From Prauserella isguenensis (GTDB lineage: Bacteria; Actinomycetota; Actinomycetes; Mycobacteriales; Pseudonocardiaceae), in assembly GCF_014191605.1 (NCBI RefSeq), contig NZ_JACHWU010000004.1, positions 310,001 through 374,000 on the forward strand: a DNA stretch of 64,000 nucleotides, read 5' to 3'. The position numbers and the translations under genes are program-made. Shown here one piece after another: positions 43,028-51,982 of the stretch. Numbering within the stretch: position 1 is the stretch's first letter; each line of letters opens with the position of its first letter. The notes under the pieces are model-generated. The model had not been told where the DNA came from, searched no databases, and saw only the letters and a list, made by a program, of their open reading frames with translations.

Positions 43028-44350
43028 ATGGACCCCGTGCCCGAGAGCGCCCATACCGCGCGTGCTGTCGCGCGGTGGAGTGGCCACACGGTGTCGTACC
43101 CGCCCGGTGAGATCCTGCTGGCCGCGTATCGACGACGCGGACCGGTAACCGGCATCGGCCGGTACGTGTACCTGCTCGGTCCCGAGGCGAATCGGTTCGT
43201 TTTCGCACACTCCGAGTTGTTTCGTTGGCGCGAGGCCTTCGAGGGCTTGATCCCCGTGGACGGATCGACGTCGCTGATCGTCAGCGACGGGTCTGCGCAC
43301 CGGCGCCGACGGCGGCTGGTCCAACCCGCGCTGCATCACCGGCAGGTCGAGAGCTATTTGGAGATCATGGCCGACAACGCCGACGCCACCGTCGACGAGT
43401 GGAGGCCGGGGCAGCGAGTGGATCTCTACCGGCAGTTCCGCTCTGCGATCCGACGCAGCACGATCGAATCGTTGTTCGGCAGACGCCTCGCGGCGGAGTC
43501 TGCGTTCTTCGGAGCGCAGCTACAGGCGCTGCTCGACCTGGTGGACCATCTGCCACAGGTCGTGACCTGGCAGCGTCGGTTGCGCACACGGCAGTGGCGG
43601 CGCGCGATGCGCGCGCGAGCCCGAGTCGACGAACGAATCGCGAGCGAGATCTCGCGAGCGCGCAGCGGCTCGATCGATGACGACGACCACGTGTTGGCCT
43701 CGCTCGTGCACGGTCGGGACGAGACGGGTGACGGTTTGAGTGACGAGGAGGTCCGCGATCAGGTGGTGACGCTCATCGCCGCGGGCTTCGAGACCACTAG
43801 TGCAGCGGCGGCCTGGGCGGTCTACGCCATGCTCACGACGCCCGGAGTGTGGGAGCGCGCCGCTGCCGAGGTGAGTGAGGTGCTCGGCGACCGACCGCCC
43901 GGTCGTCAGGATCTGGCACGGCTCACCTATCTGGACGGTGTCGTCCACGAGACCTTGCGGCTGTACCCACCGGCGGTCGTCTCCGCGCGCAAGGTCGCGA
44001 CCGGGTTCGAGTTCGGTGGGAGGGAGGTTCGGGCCGGAAGCATGCTGCTCTACAGCCCGTACGTGACGCACCGACTCCCCGAACTGTGGTCCGAGCCCCT
44101 GCGCTTCCGACCGGAACGCTGGATGACGACCGATCCCGACCATCCGAAACGGGGCTTGCACGAGTACCTGCCGTTCTCCGCAGGCGCCCACCGGTGCATC
44201 GGCGCGACGTTGGCCACGACCGAGCTCACTGTGATGCTTGCCCGGCTTCTCGCCCGGAGGGACCTCTGCCTTCCCGAGCAAGATATTCGACCGACCAGCT
44301 TCGCAGCCATGCGGCCGAAACACGGTCTGCTCGTCGACATCTGCGAGTAG
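43028..44350 (+). CDS. Cytochrome P450
   Basis: The protein has 440 residues from ATG 43028 after GAGAGGAGG. The I-helix oxygen-activation motif is AAGFETTSAAAAW, the K-helix is HETLRLYPPAVV, then FRPERWM, and the haem loop FSAGAHRCIGA has the axial Cys at 390. The ETLRLYPPAV pattern resembles fatty-acid or terpenoid hydroxylases of the CYP4/CYP102-like branch more than macrolide P450s. No signal or anchor is present, so it is soluble and needs separate redox partners, none of which are in the window. It is probably controlled by the TetR gene just upstream. Confidence 0.94.
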   Translation: MDPVPESAHTARAVARWSGHTVSYPPGEILLAAYRRRGPVTGIGRYVYLLGPEANRFVFAHSELFRWREAFEGLIPVDGSTSLIVSDGSAHRRRRRLVQPALHHRQVESYLEIMADNADATVDEWRPGQRVDLYRQFRSAIRRSTIESLFGRRLAAESAFFGAQLQALLDLVDHLPQVVTWQRRLRTRQWRRAMRARARVDERIASEISRARSGSIDDDDHVLASLVHGRDETGDGLSDEEVRDQVVTLIAAGFETTSAAAAWAVYAMLTTPGVWERAAAEVSEVLGDRPPGRQDLARLTYLDGVVHETLRLYPPAVVSARKVATGFEFGGREVRAGSMLLYSPYVTHRLPELWSEPLRFRPERWMTTDPDHPKRGLHEYLPFSAGAHRCIGATLATTELTVMLARLLARRDLCLPEQDIRPTSFAAMRPKHGLLVDICE

Positions 44351-44579
44351 CACGGCGAATCGAGCTTCGGGCACACGCTGCGGAAGCCGTCCCTGTGCGG
44401 CAACCAGCTGCGCCGGCGGACGCATTGCCGAACGCGGCGTTGCCCAGCGCGTGCGCTGCTCACTCGATGCCATCGGGATCCGCCGGCCCGAGTGTGTCGT
44501 CCGCCGCCGAACGGCGGGCCGCCCTTGATCGCGAGAGGCTCGTGGCGTCACGACATGCTCGTCGCCGAAACAGACGAAA

Positions 44580-44606
44580 GGCCAGGGCCCTGATGGGCGC
44601 CTGGCC
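44580..44606 (-). terminator. Terminator of tRNA-Gly
   Basis: GGCCAGG (44580-44586) pairs with CCTGGCC (44600-44606). On the minus strand the stem is followed by TTTCGTCTGTTT, a fair U-rich tract. It sits 18 bases beyond the tRNA-Gly 3' end. Confidence 0.65.
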
Positions 44607-44623
44607 TGGGGATTCGTGCTTTG

Positions 44624-44694
44624 AGCGGGCGACGGGAATCGAACCCGCACCACCAGTTTGGAAGACTGGGGCTCTACCATTGAGCTACGCCCGC
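44624..44694 (-). tRNA. tRNA-Gly (TCC anticodon)
   Basis: The minus strand folds as a 71-nt tRNA: acceptor GCGGGCG with CGCCCGC, discriminator T, D-arm GCTCAATGGTAGAGC, anticodon loop CTTCCAA with TCC, and T-loop TTCGATT. CCA is not encoded. It is divergent from tRNA-Pro. Confidence 0.95.
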
Positions 44695-44769
44695 ATGCCG
44701 CCGGTGACCGGCTGCGTGGGCAGTCTACCGGTAGCGCTATGGTGAGTGCACACCACCCCGCGTGGTGGA

Positions 44770-44843
44770 CGGGGCGTGGCGCAGCTTGGTAGCGCATTCG
44801 CTTTGGGAGCGAAGGGTCGCAGGTTCAAATCCTGTCGCCCCGA
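44770..44843 (+). tRNA. tRNA-Pro (TGG anticodon)
   Basis: A 74-nt cloverleaf: acceptor CGGGGCG with CGCCCCG, discriminator A, D-arm GCGCAGCTTGGTAGCGC, anticodon loop TTTGGGA with TGG, and T-loop TTCAAAT. CCA is not encoded. A 9-bp hairpin follows within ten bases. Confidence 0.95.
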
Positions 44844-44849
44844 CCGTCG

Positions 44850-44896
44850 GAAACCGCCTCTGACCTGCAGGAACCCTGCGGGGCGGGGGCGGTTTC
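44850..44896 (+). terminator. Terminator-like hairpin after tRNA-Pro
   Basis: GAAACCGCC (44850-44858) pairs perfectly with GGCGGTTTC (44888-44896). The closing stem bases and its place seven bases after tRNA-Pro suggest an intrinsic terminator. Confidence 0.55.
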
Positions 44897-44954
44897 GCCG
44901 TTGCTGTGCCCGGTACGTGCCCGGCGTCGGTAGTGGAGCGACCGCGGGCCGCGT

Positions 44955-45401
44955 TCAGCATCTGACCCAGCCGCGGCCGTTGCCCCAGCCGCACCCGTCG
45001 AGCCATCGACCGTGGGCATCGCGCAGAGTGGCCCCGTCGCCGATGTTGTTCCAGACATACGAGGTGCGGCCCCAGTAGCGATGCCACGGGTTGTTCTTCC
45101 CTCGGCCGGTGTGCACCGTGATCTCTTTGCCGGGCATCACGGTCGTCTGCGGGAAGCGATACGTGTGTCCCTGGCGATCGTGCAGCCGGAACCGAGTGAT
45201 GTTGACCGGCACCCGGGAGGTGTTCCGGAGCTTCACCCACTCGGCGTTGAGGCTGCCGTTGCCGCCGCGATCCTGTCCGGGCGAGTCGTACTGGACAGCA
45301 GCGATCTGCATCCGTGCCGCCGCCTCCGCCGGAAGCGCCGTGACGAGGCTGAACGTCATGATGCCGACGGCTAGCAGGGCTGTGCTGAGGGAACGTCGCA
45401 T
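44955..45401 (-). CDS. Secreted lamin-tail-domain protein
   Basis: The protein has 148 residues from ATG 45401 after AAAGG. A signal peptide (MRRSLSTALLAVGIMTFSLV) probably ends near AEAAA. The mature protein is one lamin-tail Ig-like domain: IAAVQYDSPGQDRGGNGSLN, AEWVKLRNTSRVPVNITRFRL, VHTGRGKNNPWHRYWG and VWNNIGDGATLRDAHG. The end carries a short Trp/Gly/Cys-rich stretch (CGWGNGRGWVRC) that may form a disulfide. Such small exported LTD proteins are common in actinomycetes, with unknown roles at the cell surface. Confidence 0.88.
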   Translation of the reverse strand: MRRSLSTALLAVGIMTFSLVTALPAEAAARMQIAAVQYDSPGQDRGGNGSLNAEWVKLRNTSRVPVNITRFRLHDRQGHTYRFPQTTVMPGKEITVHTGRGKNNPWHRYWGRTSYVWNNIGDGATLRDAHGRWLDGCGWGNGRGWVRC

Positions 45402-45583
45402 GGCGAAACCTTTCGGGACCGCGGCCCGGGGTGACCCGGGGCCGGCCGAGGAATGTGCCTTGACGTCGGAGCGCGGGGCGTGGTTGTTACAGCTCCGCGC
45501 TGCGCATCCGCACTGCGACCGTCGGCACTGCTGCGTGGCCCGCCCCGGCAGGCGGCGGACCGGGCTGCGGCGAACGGGACGAG

Positions 45584-46795
45584 TCAGCCTGCCGCCGCGA
45601 TGTCCTCGACCGCGGTCACGAGCCGCTGCACCTCGGATTCCGTGGTGTACGGGGCGATTCCGGCGCGGACCGCTCCCGCGTCGCCGAGGCCCAGTCGCCG
45701 CGAACACTCCAGCGCGTAGAACGTGCCCGCCGGTGCGTTCACCCCGCGCTCGGCCAGCCGGGCGTAGACATCCGCCGGTGCGAGGCCATCCACCGAGAAC
45801 AGCACCGTGGGCGTCCGCCGCCGCGCCCGAGAACCGTGCAGCGTGACACGGCGGGTCGCGGCGAGGCCGTCCTCCAGGCTCGCCATGAGCGCGTCCTCGT
45901 GTCGTGCCACGGCGTCGAACGCGGTGGCGAGCGCAGCACGGCGCGACTCCGCGTCCGGTGCGACGCCGGCGACGAAGTCGATCGCCGCCGTGGTGCCCGC
46001 CAGCAGTTCGTACGGCAGCGTGCCGAGTTCGAACCGTTCCGGGACGGCGTTGGTGGACGGCGCGAGCTTGTCCGGGCCGAGCGTCTCGAGTAGTTCCGGC
46101 CGCGCGGCGACGAATCCGAGGTGCGGCCCGAAGAACTTGTACGGGGAGCACGCGTAGAAATCCGCGCCCAGGGCGTCGACGTCGACGAGCGCGTGTGGTG
46201 TGAGATGCACGCCATCCACATAGGACAACGCGCCCATCTCACGGGCGGCGGCCGTGATCGCGGGAACGTCCGGGCGGGAGCCGAGCAGGTTCGACGCGGC
46301 GGTCACGGCGACCACCCGCGTGCGCTCGGACAGCAGCCCCGTCACCGCGGCGGCATCGAGTTCCCCGGAGGTGGGGTCGAGATCCGCCCACCGAACCGTG
46401 GCGCCGCGGGCCTCGGCGGCCTGCACCCACGGCCGGATGTTCGCGTCGTGGTCCAGCGTCGTCACCACCACCTCGTCGCCGGGACCCCAGTTCTTCGCGA
46501 GCGTGCGCGCGAGGTCGTAGGTCAGTTGAGTCATGCTGCGCCCGAACACGATCCCGTCGGCCGCGCCTCCGACGAGGTCGGCCGCGGCGCGGCGCGCGTC
46601 GAGCACAATCGCGTCGGCGCGCCGCTCGGCGGCTGTGTTCCGCCCGCGGTTCGCGATCGCCGAGCAGAGCGTGTCCGCCACGGCCGAGACGACCGGCCGT
46701 GGCACCTGGGAGCCGCCGGGCCCGTCGAAGTGCACGGCGCCCTCGGCGAGAGCGGGGAAGTGGGAGCGGAACTGGGTGACGTCGAAACCGGCCAT
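45584..46795 (-). CDS. Cysteine desulfurase-like PLP enzyme
   Basis: The protein has 403 residues and is related to the TIGR01976-type cysteine desulfurase-like group. It shows VHFDGPGGSQVPRPV, LDHDANIRPWVQAAE, LSYVDGVHLTPHALVDV with the PLP-binding Asp and His, and YACSPYKFFGPHLGF with the Schiff-base Lys. The NifS or SufS catalytic Cys loop is not evident, so sulfur transfer is unproven. It stands alone, transcribed leftward, with a strong hairpin upstream that closes the symporter operon. Confidence 0.9.
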   Translation of the reverse strand: MAGFDVTQFRSHFPALAEGAVHFDGPGGSQVPRPVVSAVADTLCSAIANRGRNTAAERRADAIVLDARRAAADLVGGAADGIVFGRSMTQLTYDLARTLAKNWGPGDEVVVTTLDHDANIRPWVQAAEARGATVRWADLDPTSGELDAAAVTGLLSERTRVVAVTAASNLLGSRPDVPAITAAAREMGALSYVDGVHLTPHALVDVDALGADFYACSPYKFFGPHLGFVAARPELLETLGPDKLAPSTNAVPERFELGTLPYELLAGTTAAIDFVAGVAPDAESRRAALATAFDAVARHEDALMASLEDGLAATRRVTLHGSRARRRTPTVLFSVDGLAPADVYARLAERGVNAPAGTFYALECSRRLGLGDAGAVRAGIAPYTTESEVQRLVTAVEDIAAAG

Positions 46796-46820
46796 GCCCC
46801 GAGTATGGACCAGTCCACGC

Positions 46821-46859
46821 GAAGGGCCGCCCGGCGCAACACGCGCCGGGCGGCCCTTC
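46821..46859. terminator. Perfect 17-bp hairpin ending the actP operon
   Basis: GAAGGGCCGCCCGGCGC (46821-46837) pairs perfectly with GCGCCGGGCGGCCCTTC (46843-46859) around a 5-nt loop. It lies 21 bases past the actP stop and just before the next gene on the same strand. Confidence 0.8.
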
Positions 46860-46879
46860 CTGCGGTGCGGGACTGCTCG

Positions 46880-48490
46880 TTAGTGCGCGGTCGCCTTCTC
46901 GGCGCCTGCGCCCGTGAGCGAGCGGACCTCCATCTCCTTGTGCTTCTCCTCGAGGTGCTCCTTCGACGTGAGCGTGCCGATGGCGCCGAGCAGGAACGAC
47001 AACGGGATCGAGACGATGCCCGGGTTCGACAACGGGAACCACGCGAAGTCCGCGCCCGGGATCATCGCGTCGTCACTGCCCGACACGGCGGGGGAGAACA
47101 CGATCAGTACGAGCGTCGTCGTCAGACCGCCGTAGATCGACCACAGCGCACCGCGGGTGTTGAACCGCTTCCAGAACAGCGAGTACAGGATCGTCGGCAG
47201 GTTCGCCGACGCCGCGACCGCGAACGCGAGCGCCACGAGGAACGCCACGTTCTGTTCCTTCGCGAGGATGCCGCCGATGATCGCGACGGCACCGATCACG
47301 CAGGCGGTGATCCGGGCGACCTTCACCTCGGTGGTCTTGCTGTCGACCTTGCCCTTCTTGATCACGTTGGCGTAGACGTCGTGTGCGAACGACGCCGAGG
47401 CCGTGATCGTCAGGCCCGCCACGACCGCGAGGATCGTCGCGAACGCCACGGCCGCGATGAAGCCGAGCAGTACCGGTCCGCCGAGCTCGAGTGCCAGCAG
47501 CGGTGCCGCCGCGTTCTCGCCACCCGGTGCGTTGGTGATCGTGTCCGTACCGACCAGCGCCGCGGCACCGTAGCCGAGCACCAGCGTGAACAGGTAGAAC
47601 AGACCGATCCAGGCGATTGCCCACACCACGCTGCGCCGCGCCTCCTTCGACGTCGGCACCGTGTAGAAGCGCATCAGCACGTGCGGCAGGCCCGCCGTAC
47701 CGAGGACCAGCGCGATACCGAGTGACAGGAAGTCGAGCTGTGTCGTGCCGCTCTCGCCGTACTGCTCACCCGGGTTCAGCAGCGCGTCGCCGCCGCCCGC
47801 TGCCTGCGACGCCGAGCCGAGCAGCTCCGACAGGTTCAGGCCGTACTTGCCGAGCACCCACACCGTCATGACGGCCGTACCGGCGATCAGCAGGCCCGCC
47901 TTGATGATCTGCACCCACGTGGTGCCCTTCATGCCGCCGACCAGCACGTAGATGATCATCACGATGCCGACGACGGCGATGACGACGCTCTGGCCGACGT
48001 CGCCCTCGACACCGAGCAGCAGCGACACCAGGGCGCCCGCACCGGCCATCTGCGCCAGCAGGTAGAAGAACGACACCGCCAGCGTCGACGTGGCGGCCGC
48101 CGCGCGGACCGGACGCTGCCGCATGCGGAACGCCAGCACGTCGCCCATCGTGAACTTGCCCGTGTTGCGCAGCAGCTCCGCGACGAGCAACAGGGCCACG
48201 AGCCAGGCCACCAGGAAGCCGATCGAGTACAGGAAGCCGTCGTAGCCGTAGACGGCGATGGCGCCGGCGATGCCGAGGAACGACGCCGCCGACAGGTAGT
48301 CACCGGCGATCGCGGTGCCGTTCTGCGGCCCCGAGAACGAGCGTCCTGCCGCGTAGTAGTCGGACGCGGTCTTGGTGTTCCGGGAGGCACGGAACACGAT
48401 CACCAGCGTGATGATCACGAAGAGGGCGAAGATGCCGATGTTGACCAGCGGGTTACTGCCTTCGACACTGCCCTGGGCAAGTGTGTTCAC
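46880..48490 (-). CDS. actP: Sodium/acetate symporter (ActP-like)
   Basis: The protein has 536 residues, a solute:sodium symporter with about 13 transmembrane helices. Conserved parts are SDYYAAGRSFSGPQNGTAIA, GDYLSAASFLGIAGAIAVYG, VVGIVMIIYVLVGGMKGTTW and LPHVLMRFYTVPTSKEARRS. It takes up acetate or related short carboxylates with sodium. The start overlaps the stop of the DUF485 gene (GTGA), the usual yjcH-actP arrangement. Substrate is inferred from family and pairing. Confidence 0.92.
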   Translation of the reverse strand: MNTLAQGSVEGSNPLVNIGIFALFVIITLVIVFRASRNTKTASDYYAAGRSFSGPQNGTAIAGDYLSAASFLGIAGAIAVYGYDGFLYSIGFLVAWLVALLLVAELLRNTGKFTMGDVLAFRMRQRPVRAAAATSTLAVSFFYLLAQMAGAGALVSLLLGVEGDVGQSVVIAVVGIVMIIYVLVGGMKGTTWVQIIKAGLLIAGTAVMTVWVLGKYGLNLSELLGSASQAAGGGDALLNPGEQYGESGTTQLDFLSLGIALVLGTAGLPHVLMRFYTVPTSKEARRSVVWAIAWIGLFYLFTLVLGYGAAALVGTDTITNAPGGENAAAPLLALELGGPVLLGFIAAVAFATILAVVAGLTITASASFAHDVYANVIKKGKVDSKTTEVKVARITACVIGAVAIIGGILAKEQNVAFLVALAFAVAASANLPTILYSLFWKRFNTRGALWSIYGGLTTTLVLIVFSPAVSGSDDAMIPGADFAWFPLSNPGIVSIPLSFLLGAIGTLTSKEHLEEKHKEMEVRSLTGAGAEKATAH

Positions 48491-48828
48491 TGCTTGTCAC
48501 CACCTTCGACCTCGGCCCGGACGCTCTCGGCGATCGGGTCCAGCTTGCGGTTCGCGTAGCGGACGTAGAGCCCGGTGATGACGAACGTGGACACGAACTG
48601 CAGCAGGCCGAGGATCAGACCCAGGTTGATGTTGCCCATCACCTTGATCGACATGAAGTCGTGGGCGTAGTCGGCCAGCAGTACGTAGGTCAGATACCAG
48701 ACCAGGAACAGCGCGGTCATGGGGAAGACGAAGTTCCGCAGCCGTTTGCGCAGCCGCTGGAAATCCTCGCTCGCATGGACTCGCGCCCACGTTTCAGCCT
48801 CAGGTGGCTGAGGCTCGGTGGAATTCAC
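48487..48828 (-). CDS. DUF485 membrane protein (YjcH-like)
   Basis: GTG 48828 with AAGGAGG at good spacing gives 113 residues. Two transmembrane helices (FVFPMTALFLVWYLTYVLLA; LGLILGLLQFVSTFVITGLY) follow the conserved RVHASEDFQRLRKRLRNF. DUF485 proteins accompany ActP symporters and are thought to aid assembly or activity. It overlaps actP by four bases. Confidence 0.92.
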   Translation of the reverse strand: MNSTEPQPPEAETWARVHASEDFQRLRKRLRNFVFPMTALFLVWYLTYVLLADYAHDFMSIKVMGNINLGLILGLLQFVSTFVITGLYVRYANRKLDPIAESVRAEVEGGDKQ

Positions 48829-48921
48829 GGTGACCTCCTTGTCACGGTGCACGCCTCGAAAAGGCACGGGGAGTGTGCTGTGCGCGACACCGTAAGCACG
48901 GGCCGGACCCGGGTGAACCGG

Positions 48922-50706
48922 TCAGCGGCCCAACCGGCGTGTGATGCGACGAACGGCCGACGAGCGGCGTGCGGGCCACGACGAGTGGCCCAGGTCACGC
49001 GCCGCGCTGTCGCTCTGAGGGCGGGCCACGAACGGTGACAGGCGGTGTTCGTGAAGGTGCAGTCGCAGCATCGCGGCGGTCGCCCACGGCGCGGGCCTGC
49101 CGAGCCGCGACACGACCACCATGGTGAGGAACGCGAGCGGCACCGTCCACGGTGCGGGCTGGGCGACGAGGATCGCCACCCAGCCGTGCAGATCCGGCCC
49201 TGCGACGTTGACCAGGAACGAGCCGATGGTGGACACGAGGCCGGCCGCGACGCCGCTGAGCGCGCCGGCGGCCGTGAGTCTGCGCCACCAGATTCCCAGC
49301 ACGAGCAGGGGGCAGAACGTCGAGGCCGCGACCGTGAACCCCCACGTGACGAGCGTGCCCGCGTCGAAGGCGGCCGCGGGCAGCGCGAGGAGGACGATCA
49401 CCGCCGCCGCGCCGATGACGGCGAGCCGCAGCTGTCTCAGCCCGCCGGGGACGAGGTCGTGGGAGATCGCACCCGACACCACGAGCAGCAACCCCAGGGA
49501 GGTGGCGAGGAACGCGGCGAAGGCGCCCGCGGTGAGCAACCCGGTGAACACGGTGCCCGCGGTGCCGTCGTCGACCTGAGCGGGCAGCGCGACGACCGCG
49601 CTGTCGGTCGCGCCCGTCAGGTACAGGTGCGGCACGAGCACCCGGCCGAGCACGCCGTAGATGCCGGGGAACAGGTAGAACACGCTCAACAGGGCGACGG
49701 TGAACGCGGCCGTGCGGCGCGCGGCGCGTCCGTCGGGGCTGGTGTGGAAGCGCATGATCACGTGTGGCAGCCCCATCGTGCCGAGCATGGTCGCGATCAG
49801 CACGGACCACGTGCCCAGCAGCGGATAGCCCTCGTCGTCGAAGTCGAGCAGCGGCCGTTCCCAGCCGTCGGAGCCGGGCACGGCCTCCCCTCGGACCTCG
49901 GGCACCGGCGTGCCGTCGGCGAATGTGACGGTCGTTCCCGGCGGCACTTCCCAGGCGCCGGGCCGGAGCGCACGCGGTCCGCCCTCGCGGTCGACCACCT
50001 CGGCCCCCGGCGGGACGTCGAGGGTCGCACCCACCCGGAACGTGACCGTGGTGTCGTCGCTGAAGTGGGTGAACTCACTGGGCTGCACGGCCTCGGTCCG
50101 CACTTCCGGTCCCGCCTGAATGAGCAGCCACATCGCGGGCACGATGAACAACACCAGCTTGAACACGAACTGGAACGCCTGCACGTACGTCGCGGCCCGC
50201 ATGCCGCCCAGCGCGAGCGTGGCGCTGACGACGCCGCCCGCGAGGACGACACCGACCCAGTAGGGCGTCTCGGTGACGACGCTGAGCACGAGCCCTGCGG
50301 TGCGGAACTGCGGCACCAGATACAGCACGCCGATCACGAGCACGACCACCGCCGCCAGCCTGCGCAGCGCGGCGGAGCCGAGTCTGGCCTCGGCGAAGTC
50401 CGGCACGGTGAGCGCGCCGGATCGGCGCATCGGCGCGGCGACCAGCGCCAGCATCGCGATGTACCCGGCGGTGAAACCGACCGGGTACCAGAGCGAGCCG
50501 ATGCCGTCCTTGACCACCAGGCCCGCGACGCCGAGGAACGACGCGGCCGACAGGTACTCGCCGGACACCGCCGCCGAGTTGAGCAACGGCGACACACGCC
50601 GGGACGCGACGAGGAAGTCCGACGTGGTGCGCATCGCCGCGACGCCGCGCAGGCCGATGAGCATCGTCACCAGCACGACCGGCGCGACGGCGAGGGCGAC
50701 GATCAC
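48922..50706 (-). CDS. Solute:sodium symporter with a long extramembrane insert
   Basis: The protein has 594 residues, a second ActP-like symporter (TTSDFLVASRRVSPLLNSAA, SGEYLSAASFLGVAGLVVKD, LPHVIMRFHTSPDGRAARRT). Between helices near residues 200 and 300 it carries an insert of roughly 95 residues, rich in Thr, Val, Gly and acidic residues (FSDDTTVTFRVGATLDVPPG, VPEVRGEAVPGSDGWERPLL), that is shorter in the neighbouring ActP. A basic tail ends the protein. Its GTG overlaps the upstream small membrane gene by four bases; it is the last gene of the LytS-LytTR operon. The substrate may be a carboxylate. Confidence 0.9.
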   Translation of the reverse strand: MIVALAVAPVVLVTMLIGLRGVAAMRTTSDFLVASRRVSPLLNSAAVSGEYLSAASFLGVAGLVVKDGIGSLWYPVGFTAGYIAMLALVAAPMRRSGALTVPDFAEARLGSAALRRLAAVVVLVIGVLYLVPQFRTAGLVLSVVTETPYWVGVVLAGGVVSATLALGGMRAATYVQAFQFVFKLVLFIVPAMWLLIQAGPEVRTEAVQPSEFTHFSDDTTVTFRVGATLDVPPGAEVVDREGGPRALRPGAWEVPPGTTVTFADGTPVPEVRGEAVPGSDGWERPLLDFDDEGYPLLGTWSVLIATMLGTMGLPHVIMRFHTSPDGRAARRTAAFTVALLSVFYLFPGIYGVLGRVLVPHLYLTGATDSAVVALPAQVDDGTAGTVFTGLLTAGAFAAFLATSLGLLLVVSGAISHDLVPGGLRQLRLAVIGAAAVIVLLALPAAAFDAGTLVTWGFTVAASTFCPLLVLGIWWRRLTAAGALSGVAAGLVSTIGSFLVNVAGPDLHGWVAILVAQPAPWTVPLAFLTMVVVSRLGRPAPWATAAMLRLHLHEHRLSPFVARPQSDSAARDLGHSSWPARRSSAVRRITRRLGR

Positions 50707-51170
50707 GAGGCGCCCTCGCCCGCCGGCTTGTCAGGACCAGTGGTCTTGTCAACTGTGCCGAAACCGGCGGTCTCGACATCAGCGTCGGCGTCGGCGCCGA
50801 TGCCCTGGTCCGCATCCGCGTCGAGCAGGTCGCGTTCCGCCCGCTCCGCGCGTCGGAGCTGCCAGAACGCCATGGCGACCATCGCCGGGAACGGTACGAG
50901 CACGATCGCCGCCCATGACACGGGCACTCCGGCCACCCGCACGTCGTCCAGCGTCGGCCACAGCCACAACAGGAACGGGAGCCCGAAGATCAACGCCCCG
51001 AGCGCGGCGAGCGCGGCGACGGCGCGACTGCGCCCCTCCCGGTACAACGCGATCGCGCGCGGCATCTCCGCCGGATCGAGCGTCGTCGGCCGCCACGGGC
51101 CGCGGTAACGCCTCCGAGCGTGCGCGAGGCGGGTCTGGGGGCTCGTGACGGCGACACGGCGGCCGGTCAT
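50703..51170 (-). CDS. Small two-helix membrane partner of the symporter
   Basis: The protein has 155 residues. A basic N-terminus leads to two transmembrane helices (AVAALAALGALIFGLPFLLW and VSWAAIVLVPFPAMVAMAFW), then a charged segment and an acidic tail (DADADQGIGADADADVE). Layout and place match the DUF485-type partner of the other symporter, though similarity is weak. It overlaps its neighbours by four bases on both sides, so all are translated together. Confidence 0.8.
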   Translation of the reverse strand: MTGRRVAVTSPQTRLAHARRRYRGPWRPTTLDPAEMPRAIALYREGRSRAVAALAALGALIFGLPFLLWLWPTLDDVRVAGVPVSWAAIVLVPFPAMVAMAFWQLRRAERAERDLLDADADQGIGADADADVETAGFGTVDKTTGPDKPAGEGAS

Positions 51171-51982
51171 GTCGGCCGTTCGAACTCGCCCTGCTGCGCG
51201 GCCTTCAGGAGCCGTTCCCGGAGCTGGCGTGCGTGCCTCCTGCTCACGGGCACGTCGCCGAGATCGGTATGGGCCAGCACCCCTCCGACCGAATCGCTCC
51301 GCAGCTCCCGGACGGCCGACAGTGCGACGAGGAACCCGCGGTGGGTCCGGACGAATCCGGCACCCTCCCAGTACTCCTCGAGCCGCGAGATCGGCATGCG
51401 CACCAGGTGCACACCCGACGGTGCGTGCAATCGGACGTAGTCGCCGTGCGCCTCGGCGAAACGCACCTCACTGCGCTGCACATACCGGGTCCGACCCCCG
51501 ACCTCGACCGGCAGGGCGGCCATCGCGTCCGGCACCGGTGCGTCCGCGCCCGCCCGCGGGGGCTGCTCGTCGGCGCTCGCCATGCGCGCGACCCTGCCCA
51601 GCGCGTCGGCGAGGCGTTCCGCGCGCACGGGTTTGAGCAGGTAGTCGACCGCCCCGATGCCGAACGCGGCGATCGCGTGCTCGTCGTAGGCGGTCACGAA
51701 GACGATCACCGGTGGCGTGGCGAGCTTACGCAGCAGCTCACCCAGTTCGAGCCCGTCGAGCCCCGGCATCGCGATGTCGAGGAACACCGCGTCGTACTCG
51801 CCGCCCCGGATGGAACGCAGCGCGTCGAGCGGATCCGCTGCCGCGGTCACCGAGGCGACCTCGGGGGCCTCGCGCAGCAGGCTGCAGAGGTCGTCGAGCG
51901 CGGCGGGCACGTCGTCGACGGCCAGCACCCGGAGCCCGGGGGCCGACGTCTGCAGCGGCTGGGGGTTCTCCTGCACCGTCAC
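51167..51982 (-). CDS. LytTR-family response regulator
   Basis: The protein has 271 residues. The receiver domain has acidic AVDD near 21-24, phospho-Asp69 in AVFLDIAMPG, Thr in VFVTAYDEHA and Lys in YLLKPVRAERL. The C-terminal LytTR DNA-binding domain covers about 165-260 (YVQRSEVRFAEAHGDYVRLH, FVRTHRGFLVALSAVRELR). Paired with the LytS-like kinase (4-bp overlap), it probably controls the downstream symporter genes; LytTR proteins bind paired direct repeats. Confidence 0.94.
   Translation of the reverse strand: MTVQENPQPLQTSAPGLRVLAVDDVPAALDDLCSLLREAPEVASVTAAADPLDALRSIRGGEYDAVFLDIAMPGLDGLELGELLRKLATPPVIVFVTAYDEHAIAAFGIGAVDYLLKPVRAERLADALGRVARMASADEQPPRAGADAPVPDAMAALPVEVGGRTRYVQRSEVRFAEAHGDYVRLHAPSGVHLVRMPISRLEEYWEGAGFVRTHRGFLVALSAVRELRSDSVGGVLAHTDLGDVPVSRRHARQLRERLLKAAQQGEFERPT

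Noticed and set aside
44624-44694. tRNA-Gly as the attachment site of an integrated element
   Set aside because: No integrase gene and no second copy of the tRNA 3' end were found on the other side of the accessory segment.
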